Assembly: GCF_003668995.1 (NCBI RefSeq)
Contig: NZ_CP033068.1
Coordinates: 1,054,001 to 1,118,000, forward strand
Length of the DNA stretch: 64,000 nt
Direction: 5' to 3'
From: Flavobacterium sp. 140616W15
GTDB lineage: Bacteria > Bacteroidota > Bacteroidia > Flavobacteriales > Flavobacteriaceae
Shown here: piece after piece, positions 52,609 through 60,589 of the stretch
Position numbering within the stretch: position 1 is the first letter of the stretch
Layout: each line of letters begins with the position of its first letter
The notes under the pieces: generated by a model
The model's input: only the letters and a program-made list of their open reading frames with translations
Databases searched by the model: none
What the model was told of the DNA's origin: nothing
Position numbers and translations under genes: made by a program

Positions 52609-52923
52609 CTATATCTTAATGAAAACAGACCTGCTGTACACTTTAATACATTTTGGAATCTGTTTTTTCGCTAGTGCCTTCATCATGCCGTACTCTCCAT
52701 ACTTATTACTCATTCTATAAATCTTCAGCACAAGAAAGGCTCCTGCTGTTCCTATCAAACCAACACATAGGAGGGAAGGCAGACCGATAATGTACATAAT
52801 GGCAAAAAGGATCATAAGGGCGACAACCCCGCCTCCTAAATACCAGATGTACTGCGCTTTTAATCCCTTGAATTCTATGCTTTGGTTGATTCCCTTGTTG
52901 ATCTGGTAAACACTGCTGCCCAT
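52609..52923 (-). CDS. traF: Conjugative transposon protein TraF
   Basis: A 104-residue protein with two membrane segments (YIWYLGGGVVALMILFAIMY and LLCVGLIGTAGAFLVLKIYR) and the TraF/DUF4133 start (SSVYQINKGINQSIEFKGLK). Position between TraE and TraG is the standard E-F-G order. Probably VirB3-like inner-membrane subunit. Confidence 0.88.
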   Translation of the reverse strand: MGSSVYQINKGINQSIEFKGLKAQYIWYLGGGVVALMILFAIMYIIGLPSLLCVGLIGTAGAFLVLKIYRMSNKYGEYGMMKALAKKQIPKCIKVYSRSVFIKI

Positions 52924-52936
52924 TGCCTCTTTGCCT

Positions 52937-53278
52937 TTAAACCCCGAAAAAGGATTTAATTACCGTTGCCACAACAACCAGAAAAACACAGCTACCGAAC
53001 CATGCTGCCGCCACTTTTCCCGTATCAGGATCCCCGGCATTCCATTTCTGGTAGACTTTTACTGCGCCGATAAGACCCAGTATGGCACCCACGGCATACA
53101 TCAGTTCTGTACCCGCATCAAAATAGCTTCTGACTTTCTGGTTTGCCTCATTAATCCCGGCAACACCGTCCTGTGCGTAGCCTGTTCCATTAATTAATAA
53201 TAACATAAAAAATGAAGTGGCAAGCACCTTATTCTTTTTCCAAATACGCTTTAAATTTCTTTTACATTTTCTCATCAT
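52937..53278 (-). CDS. traE: Conjugative transposon protein TraE
   Basis: A 113-residue exported membrane protein of the TraE/DUF4134 family, VirB2-like (pilin-like): signal or first span VLATSFFMLLLINGTGYAQD, then GVAGINEANQKVRSYFDAGT and YAVGAILGLIGAVKVYQKWN, then a second span (AAWFGSCVFLVVVATVIKSF). It lies 13 bases upstream of TraF. Confidence 0.88.
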   Translation of the reverse strand: MMRKCKRNLKRIWKKNKVLATSFFMLLLINGTGYAQDGVAGINEANQKVRSYFDAGTELMYAVGAILGLIGAVKVYQKWNAGDPDTGKVAAAWFGSCVFLVVVATVIKSFFGV

Positions 53279-53335
53279 ACATCATTTTAAAGTTTTGATT
53301 ATTATAAAAAGCAGAGGAACACCGCCGTTACAGCT

Positions 53336-53422
53336 CTATTTTCTTGTCACATAAAGCCATACCGCACCAGAGAGAACAGGGATAATTCCTCCGCTGAATT
53401 TTAAAAAGCAGTTCCTTCCCAA
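53336..53422 (-). CDS. Possible 28-residue membrane peptide
   Basis: A reverse-strand frame with a TTG start (53422) inside the end of the 153-residue gene reads a hydrophobic GGIIPVLSGAVWLYV segment followed by TRK. Two stacked start possibilities exist and none is an ATG. It might be a small tra-operon membrane peptide, but support is only hydrophobicity and position between two tra genes. Confidence 0.25.
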   Translation of the reverse strand: MGRNCFLKFSGGIIPVLSGAVWLYVTRK

Positions 53423-53862
53423 AGATTGTCAGCCTCGCTTAAGGTTAAAAGCAGAGTCGGGTGTTTTTTAGATTCCGAGACTATAAGTTTATTGATACTT
53501 TCACGCAGGGAAGAGATCTTTACATAGGGATACTCTTCGAGCACCATCGACAGGTAGTTTTGAAACTGCTCTTTTGATAATTTTTTTTCAGCACTTTCCT
53601 GGGCAGCTTGTGTAATTCTTGAAGCAAGCGCTTCAGCATCATCAAGGGTATCGAATGATTCCGAAAAAGAAGCTGAGATAGATTTTGGCTCTTTTGAATT
53701 TTGGCTGTTGTTTTTAAAAGAGGGAATTTTAAGTTTCTTTTCCCCTGATACCATTTTCTTTAAATCGGTATTGTAAAATTTAAGTAGTATAACCAGATAC
53801 CAGATTATGACCAGTATGCCTATGACAGTCAGATAACTGCTCCATGGAATATTCGTAAACAT
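53401..53862 (-). CDS. Conjugative-element membrane protein, unnamed
   Basis: A 153-residue protein with one N-terminal span (YLTVIGILVIIWYLVILLKF) and a cytoplasmic helical part (NSKEPKSISASFSESFDTLD, EALASRITQAAQESAEKKLS). It is the first gene of the tra cluster and upstream of TraE. Similar short one-span proteins with a KKM..GEKKLK stretch lie at this place in other Flavobacterium elements. Function unknown. Confidence 0.6.
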   Translation of the reverse strand: MFTNIPWSSYLTVIGILVIIWYLVILLKFYNTDLKKMVSGEKKLKIPSFKNNSQNSKEPKSISASFSESFDTLDDAEALASRITQAAQESAEKKLSKEQFQNYLSMVLEEYPYVKISSLRESINKLIVSESKKHPTLLLTLSEADNLWEGTAF

Positions 53863-54174
53863 AGTTTTTCATTTTATCGTTCAACATTTATCTCCCTGTA
53901 AAAATCATGACCACTTAATGGGGTTATGATTTATTAACGAGTCAAAGGAACAATAGGAATCACCTCGCTACAAGTCCAGCTTTTCGCTGTACCCCGTCTG
54001 GACTTCACTGGACCTCCAGTAAAATCTGGAAAAAATAATTTAAAAAAATACAAAATTTTTCAGTGTTTGATTTATTGCTAGAAAAATGGAAGACTTATAA
54101 TTACCCGATACGGGGTATAATGCTGGTTTGAATATGCTGCTGGGAGTTGTAATTTGAAATGCGCAGTAAAATAT
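53863..54174. promoter_or_regulatory. Upstream region of the tra operon with an inverted repeat
   Basis: About 310 bases without a gene. At 53972-54005 the arms AAGTCCAG and CTGGACTT enclose 18 bases, and a smaller ACTGG/CCAGT repeat follows to 54020. It lies 110-143 bases upstream of the first tra gene start and could be an operator for one of the regulators upstream. Confidence 0.4.
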
Positions 54175-54207
54175 AAAGAGCAGAAGACTTCAAGTTTTCT
54201 GCTCTTT
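54175..54207 (-). terminator. Terminator of the 401-residue gene
   Basis: Arms AAAGAGCAGAA and TTCTGCTCTTT pair perfectly over 11 bp with a 11-base loop, just after the stop codon. On the reverse strand an AT-rich stretch (TATATTTTAC) follows, with no pure T tract. It separates the upstream gene from the tra operon. Confidence 0.55.
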
Positions 54208-54214
54208 GTGGTTA

Positions 54215-55420
54215 TTAATATTCCCGTATTTGTTTAATGATCCGCTGCAGGGTTTCCACAGCGATCTCCTTATCCCTTTCCTCTGCGACATAAGCTTTAC
54301 TGCGCATCGAATCAAAGGAGAGGTTCTTTTTAAATGGTGTTGATAGAAACGGCACAATGGTTTTAAAAACATGGTTCATTGATTTTGAAACAAGAATTTC
54401 AAGTTCCTGGCAGGCTCGAAGTATCAGTGCGGTCTGGTCGGTAGATAACCGGCATAGGATCTTTTCTTCTCTGCTGACTTGATTTTGCTGTGAAACTTTT
54501 TTATTTTCAGAAGGAAAGCAAACAACAGCTTTAAGATTTTCCTTTTTTTCAAGAAAATTAATTTCCTGTTTAAACCAGTCCAGCAGTGCTTTCTTTACAT
54601 TTTGATGGTCACAATTAAGGGCCGCGGTCGCGTTAGCTGCAATTTGGTTAAGCTCTTTAGCATACAGCAGCAGCCATCCAATGCTGTCGGATGCCTGTTC
54701 AAATTGGCTGATTTTCATAGATATGGCCTGGGTATAAAAGTTGATAAAAAGTTTGCTGTTGAAATTCATATAAATAAGCGTCTGCATTAAATCGGTATGA
54801 ATCAGGTCTTCTCTTTTATTTATTTTCAGCGATTCAAGTTCTTTAAGCAGCTCTTTATAGTAGAGTATTTCTCTAAGGGAGACTTTTTTATTTTCTTTAG
54901 CATTAGCAAAGCAGTACAGCGTATTAAAAACAATCTCTGCAAGCATCTTTTCGTCCGGGTCAAAATGCAGACTGGTTCTGAGTTTATCGATTCTGAGTTT
55001 TATTTTCTTATAGGATATACTAAGATAGGAAACAGGTATCTCGGAATCTAAACTTATAAAGCGGGCAAATCTCGACTCCAGAAAATTTAAGAGTTCGTCC
55101 AAAGCAGCAAGCAGGGCAGTAGTGACTTCTTTGAGATCCTTTCTTTCTGTATGGGTGCTTTTATTGATAACAATCAGCTGATCCCAAAGACTGATCAGTG
55201 CGGAATGATAATTTTTTACCAGCACCTTAATATGCTTTTTTTTACTGAGTGAAAAAACGCGGATAGTAAACTGCGTTTGTATGAATTGTGTTTGCTCTGC
55301 AGCCTTATTGATTATGGCTTTAGACTCAAGGGGAGTAAGGTTGCTTATGGCGCTTTTTTTCGGATTTAAATTCAGCGTCACTACTGAGTCCAGCCATTCT
55401 AAAAGATAGGTTTGATTCAT
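54215..55420 (-). CDS. Hypothetical protein of the conjugative element, possibly RteC-like
   Basis: A 401-residue, almost all-helical protein. The C-terminal part (LSTDQTALILRACQELEILV, NHVFKTIVPFLSTPFKKNLS, DSMRSKAYVAEERDKEIAVE then LQRIIKQIREY) resembles the C-terminal domain of RteC-like regulators in which a cell of helices ends with an FxTKxxxxISxxSLxxKYY-type block. The rest is not recognised. RteC acts in the excision control of CTnDOT, so a control role is possible but unproved. It lies upstream of the tra operon with a terminator between. Confidence 0.5.
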   Translation of the reverse strand: MNQTYLLEWLDSVVTLNLNPKKSAISNLTPLESKAIINKAAEQTQFIQTQFTIRVFSLSKKKHIKVLVKNYHSALISLWDQLIVINKSTHTERKDLKEVTTALLAALDELLNFLESRFARFISLDSEIPVSYLSISYKKIKLRIDKLRTSLHFDPDEKMLAEIVFNTLYCFANAKENKKVSLREILYYKELLKELESLKINKREDLIHTDLMQTLIYMNFNSKLFINFYTQAISMKISQFEQASDSIGWLLLYAKELNQIAANATAALNCDHQNVKKALLDWFKQEINFLEKKENLKAVVCFPSENKKVSQQNQVSREEKILCRLSTDQTALILRACQELEILVSKSMNHVFKTIVPFLSTPFKKNLSFDSMRSKAYVAEERDKEIAVETLQRIIKQIREY

Positions 55421-55513
55421 GTTGCTTCATTTTTAAGTAAATATTATTTCAATATTGTATTGAAAATACTCCAAATCAATGTCTGTACACATATCAAACC
55501 CAAATGGAATTAT

Positions 55514-56374
55514 TTAGTACTGGTTCAGCCTTATTCGGTATTCAGATGGAGATAAAGAAGTATGCTTTTTAAAAAAATTACTAAAGAAAGAAGTGTTTGC
55601 AAATTTTAGTTCTTCAGAGATTTTAAGAATGGTTAAATCACTGTTTTGAAGCAGAATCTTAGCTTCGAGAATTAATGCATTTTCAATGCACTGCTTGGCC
55701 GTTATCTCTGTAATTTGTTTGATTGTTTTAGTGAGATGCCCTGAGGATATATTCAGGGCATCCGCGTAAAACTTGACACTATGCTGTGTTCGGCAGTGGA
55801 TTTCCAGTAATCTGAAAAAATGGACTGCTGTTTTTTCCGTGCTGGAATATTTTACCCTTTCATGCCAGGTAGCTTTATAATAATGGCTGGCAAGTTCATA
55901 GAGAAACAGATTAAAACTCAGCAGAATCAGCTCTTTTTTAAAAAACCTTAAATCAGGCATTAACAGCCTGGAGTTCACTATTTCCAGTAAAACCATCAGG
56001 TTATTCATCTCCTTTTTCTTTAAGAAAATTTTAGAGGCATACTGGGCAGTGAAGAAATTAAAATATCCGATATGAGGCCATCTGATGCTGTTTTCCAATG
56101 CAAATTCTGATGTAAAAGATACAATCGAAATGCATAATTCCCTGCTCATTAGCAGAATTTCGCAGTTTGCTTTTTTAGGAATAACTGCTGATTCGTTAAT
56201 GAATAAGTGTACTTTTCTGCTGTTGATGCTCATCGCCGCCGCGCCTTTATTTACAAGCAGCACAGTAGAATGATCTTCCGGAATCAAATTCTTTAATGCG
56301 CGCTTGGAGGTTAAACTTTCAAAAACGCACAATTGAATCCCTTCAGTTTTATAGTTTGATTTTCTAAATTCCAA
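55514..56374 (-). CDS. AraC-family transcriptional regulator
   Basis: A 286-residue regulator with a cupin-like sensor (EDHSTVLLVNKGAAAMSINSRKVHLFINESAVIP, split in two) and a C-terminal AraC DNA-binding domain: KFYADALNISSGHLTKTIKQ and ILKISEELKFANTSFFSNFF (KKHTSLSPSEYRIRL). It is complete. It lies upstream of the RteC-like and tra genes on the same strand and may control them; the inverted repeat at 53972-54005 is a possible site. Confidence 0.85.
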   Translation of the reverse strand: MEFRKSNYKTEGIQLCVFESLTSKRALKNLIPEDHSTVLLVNKGAAAMSINSRKVHLFINESAVIPKKANCEILLMSRELCISIVSFTSEFALENSIRWPHIGYFNFFTAQYASKIFLKKKEMNNLMVLLEIVNSRLLMPDLRFFKKELILLSFNLFLYELASHYYKATWHERVKYSSTEKTAVHFFRLLEIHCRTQHSVKFYADALNISSGHLTKTIKQITEITAKQCIENALILEAKILLQNSDLTILKISEELKFANTSFFSNFFKKHTSLSPSEYRIRLNQY

Positions 56375-56406
56375 AGTGTTTTTTTTTAAGATTAAAGGCC
56401 TATTTT

Positions 56407-56652
56407 CTAACTGTATAGTTTTGCGATCAGCGAAACACAGATAAACAGCATATTTGACATCCCATTTATAAATAAGAGATATATCAATTTCCTGAGGGAA
56501 TCCATTTTAAGGGTCTCTGCAAGAGAGACACAGATGAAATCATTATCAAACAGTATGGATAAGATGAGGTATATCGTTGTCAAATTAAATAGTATCAGAA
56601 AAACGTAATAACTGTATACTATCTGTTTTTCAAAAAGTAAAATCCAGTCCAT
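56407..56652 (-). CDS. Small membrane protein
   Basis: An 81-residue protein with two or three hydrophobic segments (YYVFLILFNLTTIYLILSIL, KLIYLLFINGMSNMLFICVS). It is 5 bases downstream of the lipoprotein gene on the same strand, so they are co-transcribed. Function unknown. Confidence 0.55.
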   Translation of the reverse strand: MDWILLFEKQIVYSYYVFLILFNLTTIYLILSILFDNDFICVSLAETLKMDSLRKLIYLLFINGMSNMLFICVSLIAKLYS

Positions 56653-56657
56653 GATTT

Positions 56658-57368
56658 TTATTCTGTAGTGTTGCTGCTGAGAATCCCCGCGAGTAGTGAT
56701 CTAGTAACTGCAGTGGCAGAATTGCTTAAGGCTCCCTGAACGGCACCCACCCTGTTTCCCACAGAGGTTTCCCAGTCTTTGTCTTTGCGTTCTGATGTGT
56801 AATAAAGAGAATATCGGGTGATGGCTGATGAAGTAAGGATTATTCGTTTTTCTTCAGCTGTAAACTGCTGGTTATTGGTAACAGCTGCCTCAAAAGAGAT
56901 GATGGATTGATGAATGACATCATAGTCATTGTTCTGCCAGAGTGCGGCAGAGAACATAAAATCTGACAGACAGTTTTTTGAAGTCGTGGACATCGAAGAA
57001 TTTGCAATAATCTGCTCAAGCTGCACTTCAGGGGAATCGACCATTTCTTGTATTTCCTGGAGATTGGCGGGATAATAAGAAGGCAGGTTTTGAAGATCGC
57101 TGTTCAGAAATGAAATAGAATCAATTTTATTGCTGACAGCATTTATAGTGTTATCCGAAAAATTGCCCGAAAGATAGGCGTCCAGTAAGTCATTGTGAAT
57201 TTTCCCAGCAATGTCATACGCATTGGCCATATTCTCAGGATTCAGCCCTGTATACTTTTTTGAAGTGGCATCCTTTTTTTTGAAAGTAGAAATTGAATCT
57301 TCACGAGCATAGTCGTTGGTGCATGAAAGGGCCAGTACCGCCAGCATGCTGATTAAAAAGGTTTTCAT
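56658..57368 (-). CDS. Lipoprotein, unknown function
   Basis: A 236-residue protein with a lipobox (LAVLALSC) followed by a helical mature part: PENMANAYDIAGKIHNDLLDAYLSGN in consecutive blocks, then LDSPEVQLEQIIANSSMS-like and VIHQSIISFEAAVTNNQQFT. It ends with an Ala/Ser/Thr-rich segment (AVQGALSNSATAVTRSLLAG) that might be a second membrane contact. First of a two-gene unit and divergent from the TPR-AraC gene, which may regulate it. Confidence 0.6.
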   Translation of the reverse strand: MKTFLISMLAVLALSCTNDYAREDSISTFKKKDATSKKYTGLNPENMANAYDIAGKIHNDLLDAYLSGNFSDNTINAVSNKIDSISFLNSDLQNLPSYYPANLQEIQEMVDSPEVQLEQIIANSSMSTTSKNCLSDFMFSAALWQNNDYDVIHQSIISFEAAVTNNQQFTAEEKRIILTSSAITRYSLYYTSERKDKDWETSVGNRVGAVQGALSNSATAVTRSLLAGILSSNTTE

Positions 57369-57718
57369 GATTAAAGTGTGTTAAATGGAAGGACTTTTCA
57401 GTCAGTTCATTTCACCCGGGTAAGCAGAACTTTAAAACAGCACGATGCCGTTTTTCTTGCTTTTGAATTCACCGCAAATCTATCATCATCAATTCAGCCC
57501 TGCAACCTCTTAGCTGTGGATTTTCGGAATTTCAACTATGGATTTTCCGAAAATCAACACCCTGTTTTTTAAAAGTTAATCCTTTGTTATCAATATATTA
57601 CGTTATATTTGAAGCTCTTTTTTACAGAATGCTTTACTTATGATCTGCTGATCTGAAAATTGTATTAAGGAAAAGCATTTTTTTGATAAATATTGTTTCA
57701 TTTTTTAATTATCAGCCT
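57369..57718. promoter_or_regulatory. Divergent intergenic region
   Basis: 350 bases between the lipoprotein gene and the TPR-AraC gene with no gene. TGTGGATTTTCGGAATTTCA and a partner TGGATTTTCCGAAAATC form overlapping repeats near 57510-57555 (GATTTTC / GAAAATC inverted). This may be an operator. Confidence 0.4.
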
Positions 57719-59386
57719 ATGCTTAAAATACAATTAGGACTTCTTTTTTTGTGTCTGGCCCAGCAGGTTGCTGCCGGCTGGAACCCGCTGAAATCACCTG
57801 ACACGCTTCAGGGTAAATCCTACGATTATTTATTTGATCGGATTGAAGAATTTGAGGACAGCAACAGCCAGCCGGTTTATCTTGCGTATTTCCTGGGAAA
57901 AGCCAAAAGGGAAAAAAATGAGCAGGAAATCATAAACGGATATAAAAACTACCTTCATTATGCCCCTGATAAATTAAAACTGGTTTATGCCGACAGTATG
58001 ATCTATACCGCCAGAAAGTCTGGAAATGATGTGCTGATCGGTTCGGCTTATCTCTCAAAGGGAATTGTCTTTTACTCCTTTAAAAGATATAAGCAGGCTT
58101 TAGACCATTATCTTACAGCGGATAATTTTATTTCTAAAACAAAAGATGATTACCTAATTTATAAAGTCAGGTATAATATAGCCCAGATTAAGTATTACTT
58201 AGGGTTTTATGATGAAGCTGTTCCTTTATTTAAACAGTGTATTGCGTATTTCCACGCACATAACGCCAGAGCGTACCTCAATTCATTACACTGCCTTGGC
58301 CTGTGTTATAACAGGATGGGAAATTACGGCCTCTGCTCTGAAATAAACGAAAAAGGGATTCAGGAGGGCCGCAGACTCTCCAATGAGGATATGAAAGTGT
58401 ATTTTATGCACTCGGAAGGAATCAATCAGTATTTTAAAAACAACTATGCTGATGCCTTAAAAAACATCAATGCATCAATTCCCGGAATAATTAAAAATAA
58501 AGATTTTGCAAATGAATCTGTGGGCTGGTTCTACATCGGAAAAAGTTACTGGGATCTTCACAAACAAGAAAAGGCACTCCCTTACTTTATGAAAGTAGAC
58601 AGGATTTTTAAAAGAAAAAATTACATTCGTCCGGATCTTAGGCAGAATTATGAACTTCTTATAAAATATTACAAAAGCCGGCAGGATCTCAGTAAAGAAC
58701 TTTTTTACATCAAAAAACTACTCAAAGCCGACAGTGTGCTCAGTAGCCGATATGTTTATCTCTCGGGCAGAATACACAAAGTCTATGATACAAAAGTGCT
58801 GATAGCCGATAAAAACAAAATTGAGTATTTATTTAATAAAAGAAAGCACAATGATATTATTTTCAGCAGTATTACCATTGTGCTGTTTTCAGGACTGCTC
58901 TATTTTGCCGTAACACATTTCAGGAGTAAAAAAAATTACAAATTAAAATTTGAAGAAATAATGAATAAAAAGGCTTCTTTGCAGCCTCGAGTGCAGAGCA
59001 GAAACGGAGGAAAAGTCATAGATGATATCAGTAAAGAAACAGTAGCGCAGATACTGCGCAAACTCGATAAATTTGAAAGCGATAAAAAATTTCTTTTAAA
59101 AGACCTAAATGCAACCAAACTTGCGGCAATTATAAATTCTAATCCGAAATATTTATCTAGTGTGATAAGGAACCATAAAGGTAAAAAGTTTGTAACCTAT
59201 ATCAGTGATCTTAAGATCGATCATATTATTACTTTATTGAAGGAAGATAAAAAAACAAGAAAATATTCAAATAAGGCGCTCGCTGATGAAGCGGGATTTA
59301 GCACTACCCAGAAATTCGTGCAGACTTTTCATGCCAAAACCGGATGCCCGCCCTCCTTTTTTATTAAGGAAATTAACAGGCTATAG
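57719..59386 (+). CDS. TPR / transmembrane / AraC-type HTH regulator
   Basis: A 555-residue protein. The start at 57719 gives MLKIQLGLLFLCLAQQVAAG, a signal peptide. A periplasmic array of about six TPR-like repeats follows (YLSKGIVFYSFKRYKQALDH, YNIAQIKYYLGFYDEAVPLF, FYIGKSYWDLHKQEKALPYF). One span (IIFSSITIVLFSGLLYFAVT) leads to a cytoplasmic AraC-type domain (AAIINSNPKYLSSVIRNHKG, FVTYISDLKIDHIITLLKED, KALADEAGFSTTQKFVQTFH). This one-component membrane regulator layout is frequent in Flavobacteria. It is divergent from the lipoprotein unit, its likely target. Confidence 0.85.
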   Translation: MLKIQLGLLFLCLAQQVAAGWNPLKSPDTLQGKSYDYLFDRIEEFEDSNSQPVYLAYFLGKAKREKNEQEIINGYKNYLHYAPDKLKLVYADSMIYTARKSGNDVLIGSAYLSKGIVFYSFKRYKQALDHYLTADNFISKTKDDYLIYKVRYNIAQIKYYLGFYDEAVPLFKQCIAYFHAHNARAYLNSLHCLGLCYNRMGNYGLCSEINEKGIQEGRRLSNEDMKVYFMHSEGINQYFKNNYADALKNINASIPGIIKNKDFANESVGWFYIGKSYWDLHKQEKALPYFMKVDRIFKRKNYIRPDLRQNYELLIKYYKSRQDLSKELFYIKKLLKADSVLSSRYVYLSGRIHKVYDTKVLIADKNKIEYLFNKRKHNDIIFSSITIVLFSGLLYFAVTHFRSKKNYKLKFEEIMNKKASLQPRVQSRNGGKVIDDISKETVAQILRKLDKFESDKKFLLKDLNATKLAAIINSNPKYLSSVIRNHKGKKFVTYISDLKIDHIITLLKEDKKTRKYSNKALADEAGFSTTQKFVQTFHAKTGCPPSFFIKEINRL

Positions 59387-59502
59387 GTATAGAAAAATTG
59401 TTTTTTACAACAGTCAGTACTGATCTGTGCAGTTTTATGCTTGTGGTTTGATAAACTGAAGTAAAAAGCTATTTTTGCGGTCTTAATTTAATATAAAACA
59501 TC

Positions 59503-59679
59503 ATGAACGATTTACTAGTAAAAATCAACGCGGAACTTGAAATATTCAAAACAGAATCTGAATCTTTAATTGAAAAAGGTGTTAAAGCGGCAGGGGCAAG
59601 AGCCCGCAAATCAACACTGGAAATTGAAAAACTGTTGAAAGAGTTTAGAAAGGTTTCTATTGAGGAGTCTAAGAAATAA
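59503..59679 (+). CDS. Histone-H1-like (Hc1-like) small basic protein
   Basis: A 58-residue helical, lysine/alanine-rich protein: MNDLLVKINAELEIFKTESE, SLIEKGVKAAGARARKSTLE, then KLLKEFRKVSIEESKK. It matches the Bacteroidota Hc1/H1-like pattern that binds DNA without sequence preference and compacts the nucleoid. The ATG follows an AT-rich upstream region and a strong terminator follows the stop. Confidence 0.75.
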   Translation: MNDLLVKINAELEIFKTESESLIEKGVKAAGARARKSTLEIEKLLKEFRKVSIEESKK

Positions 59680-59713
59680 TTTTTAGCAGTCTTACTTACT
59701 TTTAAAAGAAGAG

Positions 59714-59742
59714 AATGGGGTTTTTAAGCCCCATTTTTTTTT
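59714..59742 (+). terminator. Rho-independent terminator
   Basis: AATGGGG-tttttaag-CCCCATT followed by a run of T (nine), 35 bases after the H1-like gene. Confidence 0.85.
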
Positions 59743-59847
59743 ATGCTGTTTTTATTTTTTTAATCTGATTCTGCCGGTTGATTCTTCATATTTTTCTTAA
59801 GAGGAACAATAGCATTGCTTTTAATCAGGATTATTATGTTTTTTCAT

Positions 59848-59935
59848 TAGGCAGCCTCTCCCGCTTTACGCTGCAATCTTTTGTGTCGAACTCCGGCACA
59901 AAAGGATTTCCGCTGCAATCGGGGCTGGAGAGAAA
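59848..59935 (+). repeat. Intergenic repeat family 1, copy H
   Basis: Begins TAGGCAGCCTCTCCCGCTTT and ends ATCGGGGCTGGAGAG. Core stem TTTTGTGTC / GGCACAAAA with one G-U. In this copy CTCTCC at the 5' side pairs with GGAGAG at the 3' end, which other copies only approximate. It lies 16 kb or more from the others. Confidence 0.7.
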
Positions 59936-59977
59936 ACATTGTACTTTTAAGCAAAATTTGTTTTTTAGTGTCTACAG

Positions 59978-60553
59978 CTAGCTAAATTTTATTTTAACAT
60001 CTAATCTTTCTTCCATCTTGTCTGCTTTTTTATTTACTTTTTGAACGATGTAGTTTGAACAATGTTCAAAAAGACCAAAGAATTTTTCATAGTCGCTCAC
60101 TGGTTCCTTGTAAGTTATGGTCTGGCTTAAAGTAATTTCATCTTCGACTTTTTTCTGAAAAACTATTGCAAGTTCAAAATCACTATCGCCATTATGTGCT
60201 ATGTATTCATTACGCATATCCATTAAGTCCAAATGAATTTCTTTTAATTTCGGTTCATTTTTGAAAACATCTTTGGGATCCAAAGATACTTTTCCGCTAC
60301 CAGAACTTGAAAAACATTTTGCATAGGAGAGGATTGAATTTTTAAACATTCCATGAGACAGAACAAATTCTTCAAATTTATCGAAAGGATATTTTTCGTT
60401 GAATGTTTTAGAGAATTCTAGCGAATGCTGCGCTTCCAAAATCTGCATTGCTAAATTTGTCCAGGAATTTAAATACTTGGTTTCATCTTCGCTGATGACA
60501 AAATTTTGATCAGTTAAGCTTTTTAAATTCTCAGTTAGATCTTCTTTTTGCAT
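59978..60553 (-). CDS. Hypothetical protein
   Basis: A 191-residue helical soluble protein (MQKEDLTENLKSLTDQNFVI, YLNSWTNLAMQILEAQHSLE, LKEIHLDLMDMRNEYIAHNG). The MRNEYIAHNGDSDFELAIVF stretch resembles the HEPN-like R-x4-6-H pattern (R..YIAHNG), but the spacing is not exact, so I only note it. It follows the PLD-like gene by 36 bases on the same strand and may be a partner. Confidence 0.55.
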   Translation of the reverse strand: MQKEDLTENLKSLTDQNFVISEDETKYLNSWTNLAMQILEAQHSLEFSKTFNEKYPFDKFEEFVLSHGMFKNSILSYAKCFSSSGSGKVSLDPKDVFKNEPKLKEIHLDLMDMRNEYIAHNGDSDFELAIVFQKKVEDEITLSQTITYKEPVSDYEKFFGLFEHCSNYIVQKVNKKADKMEERLDVKIKFS

Positions 60554-60589
60554 AGTTTATTTCTTTAAGCACTATTAGTTAATCTAATT

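Noticed and set aside
54215..55420. A tyrosine recombinase for the element
   Set aside because: The protein has no R-H-R-Y pattern; it is an all-helical protein of another kind.
59978..60553. A HEPN ribonuclease
   Set aside because: An R..H-like stretch (RNEYIAHNG) exists, but the spacing and the surrounding helices do not give a safe match.
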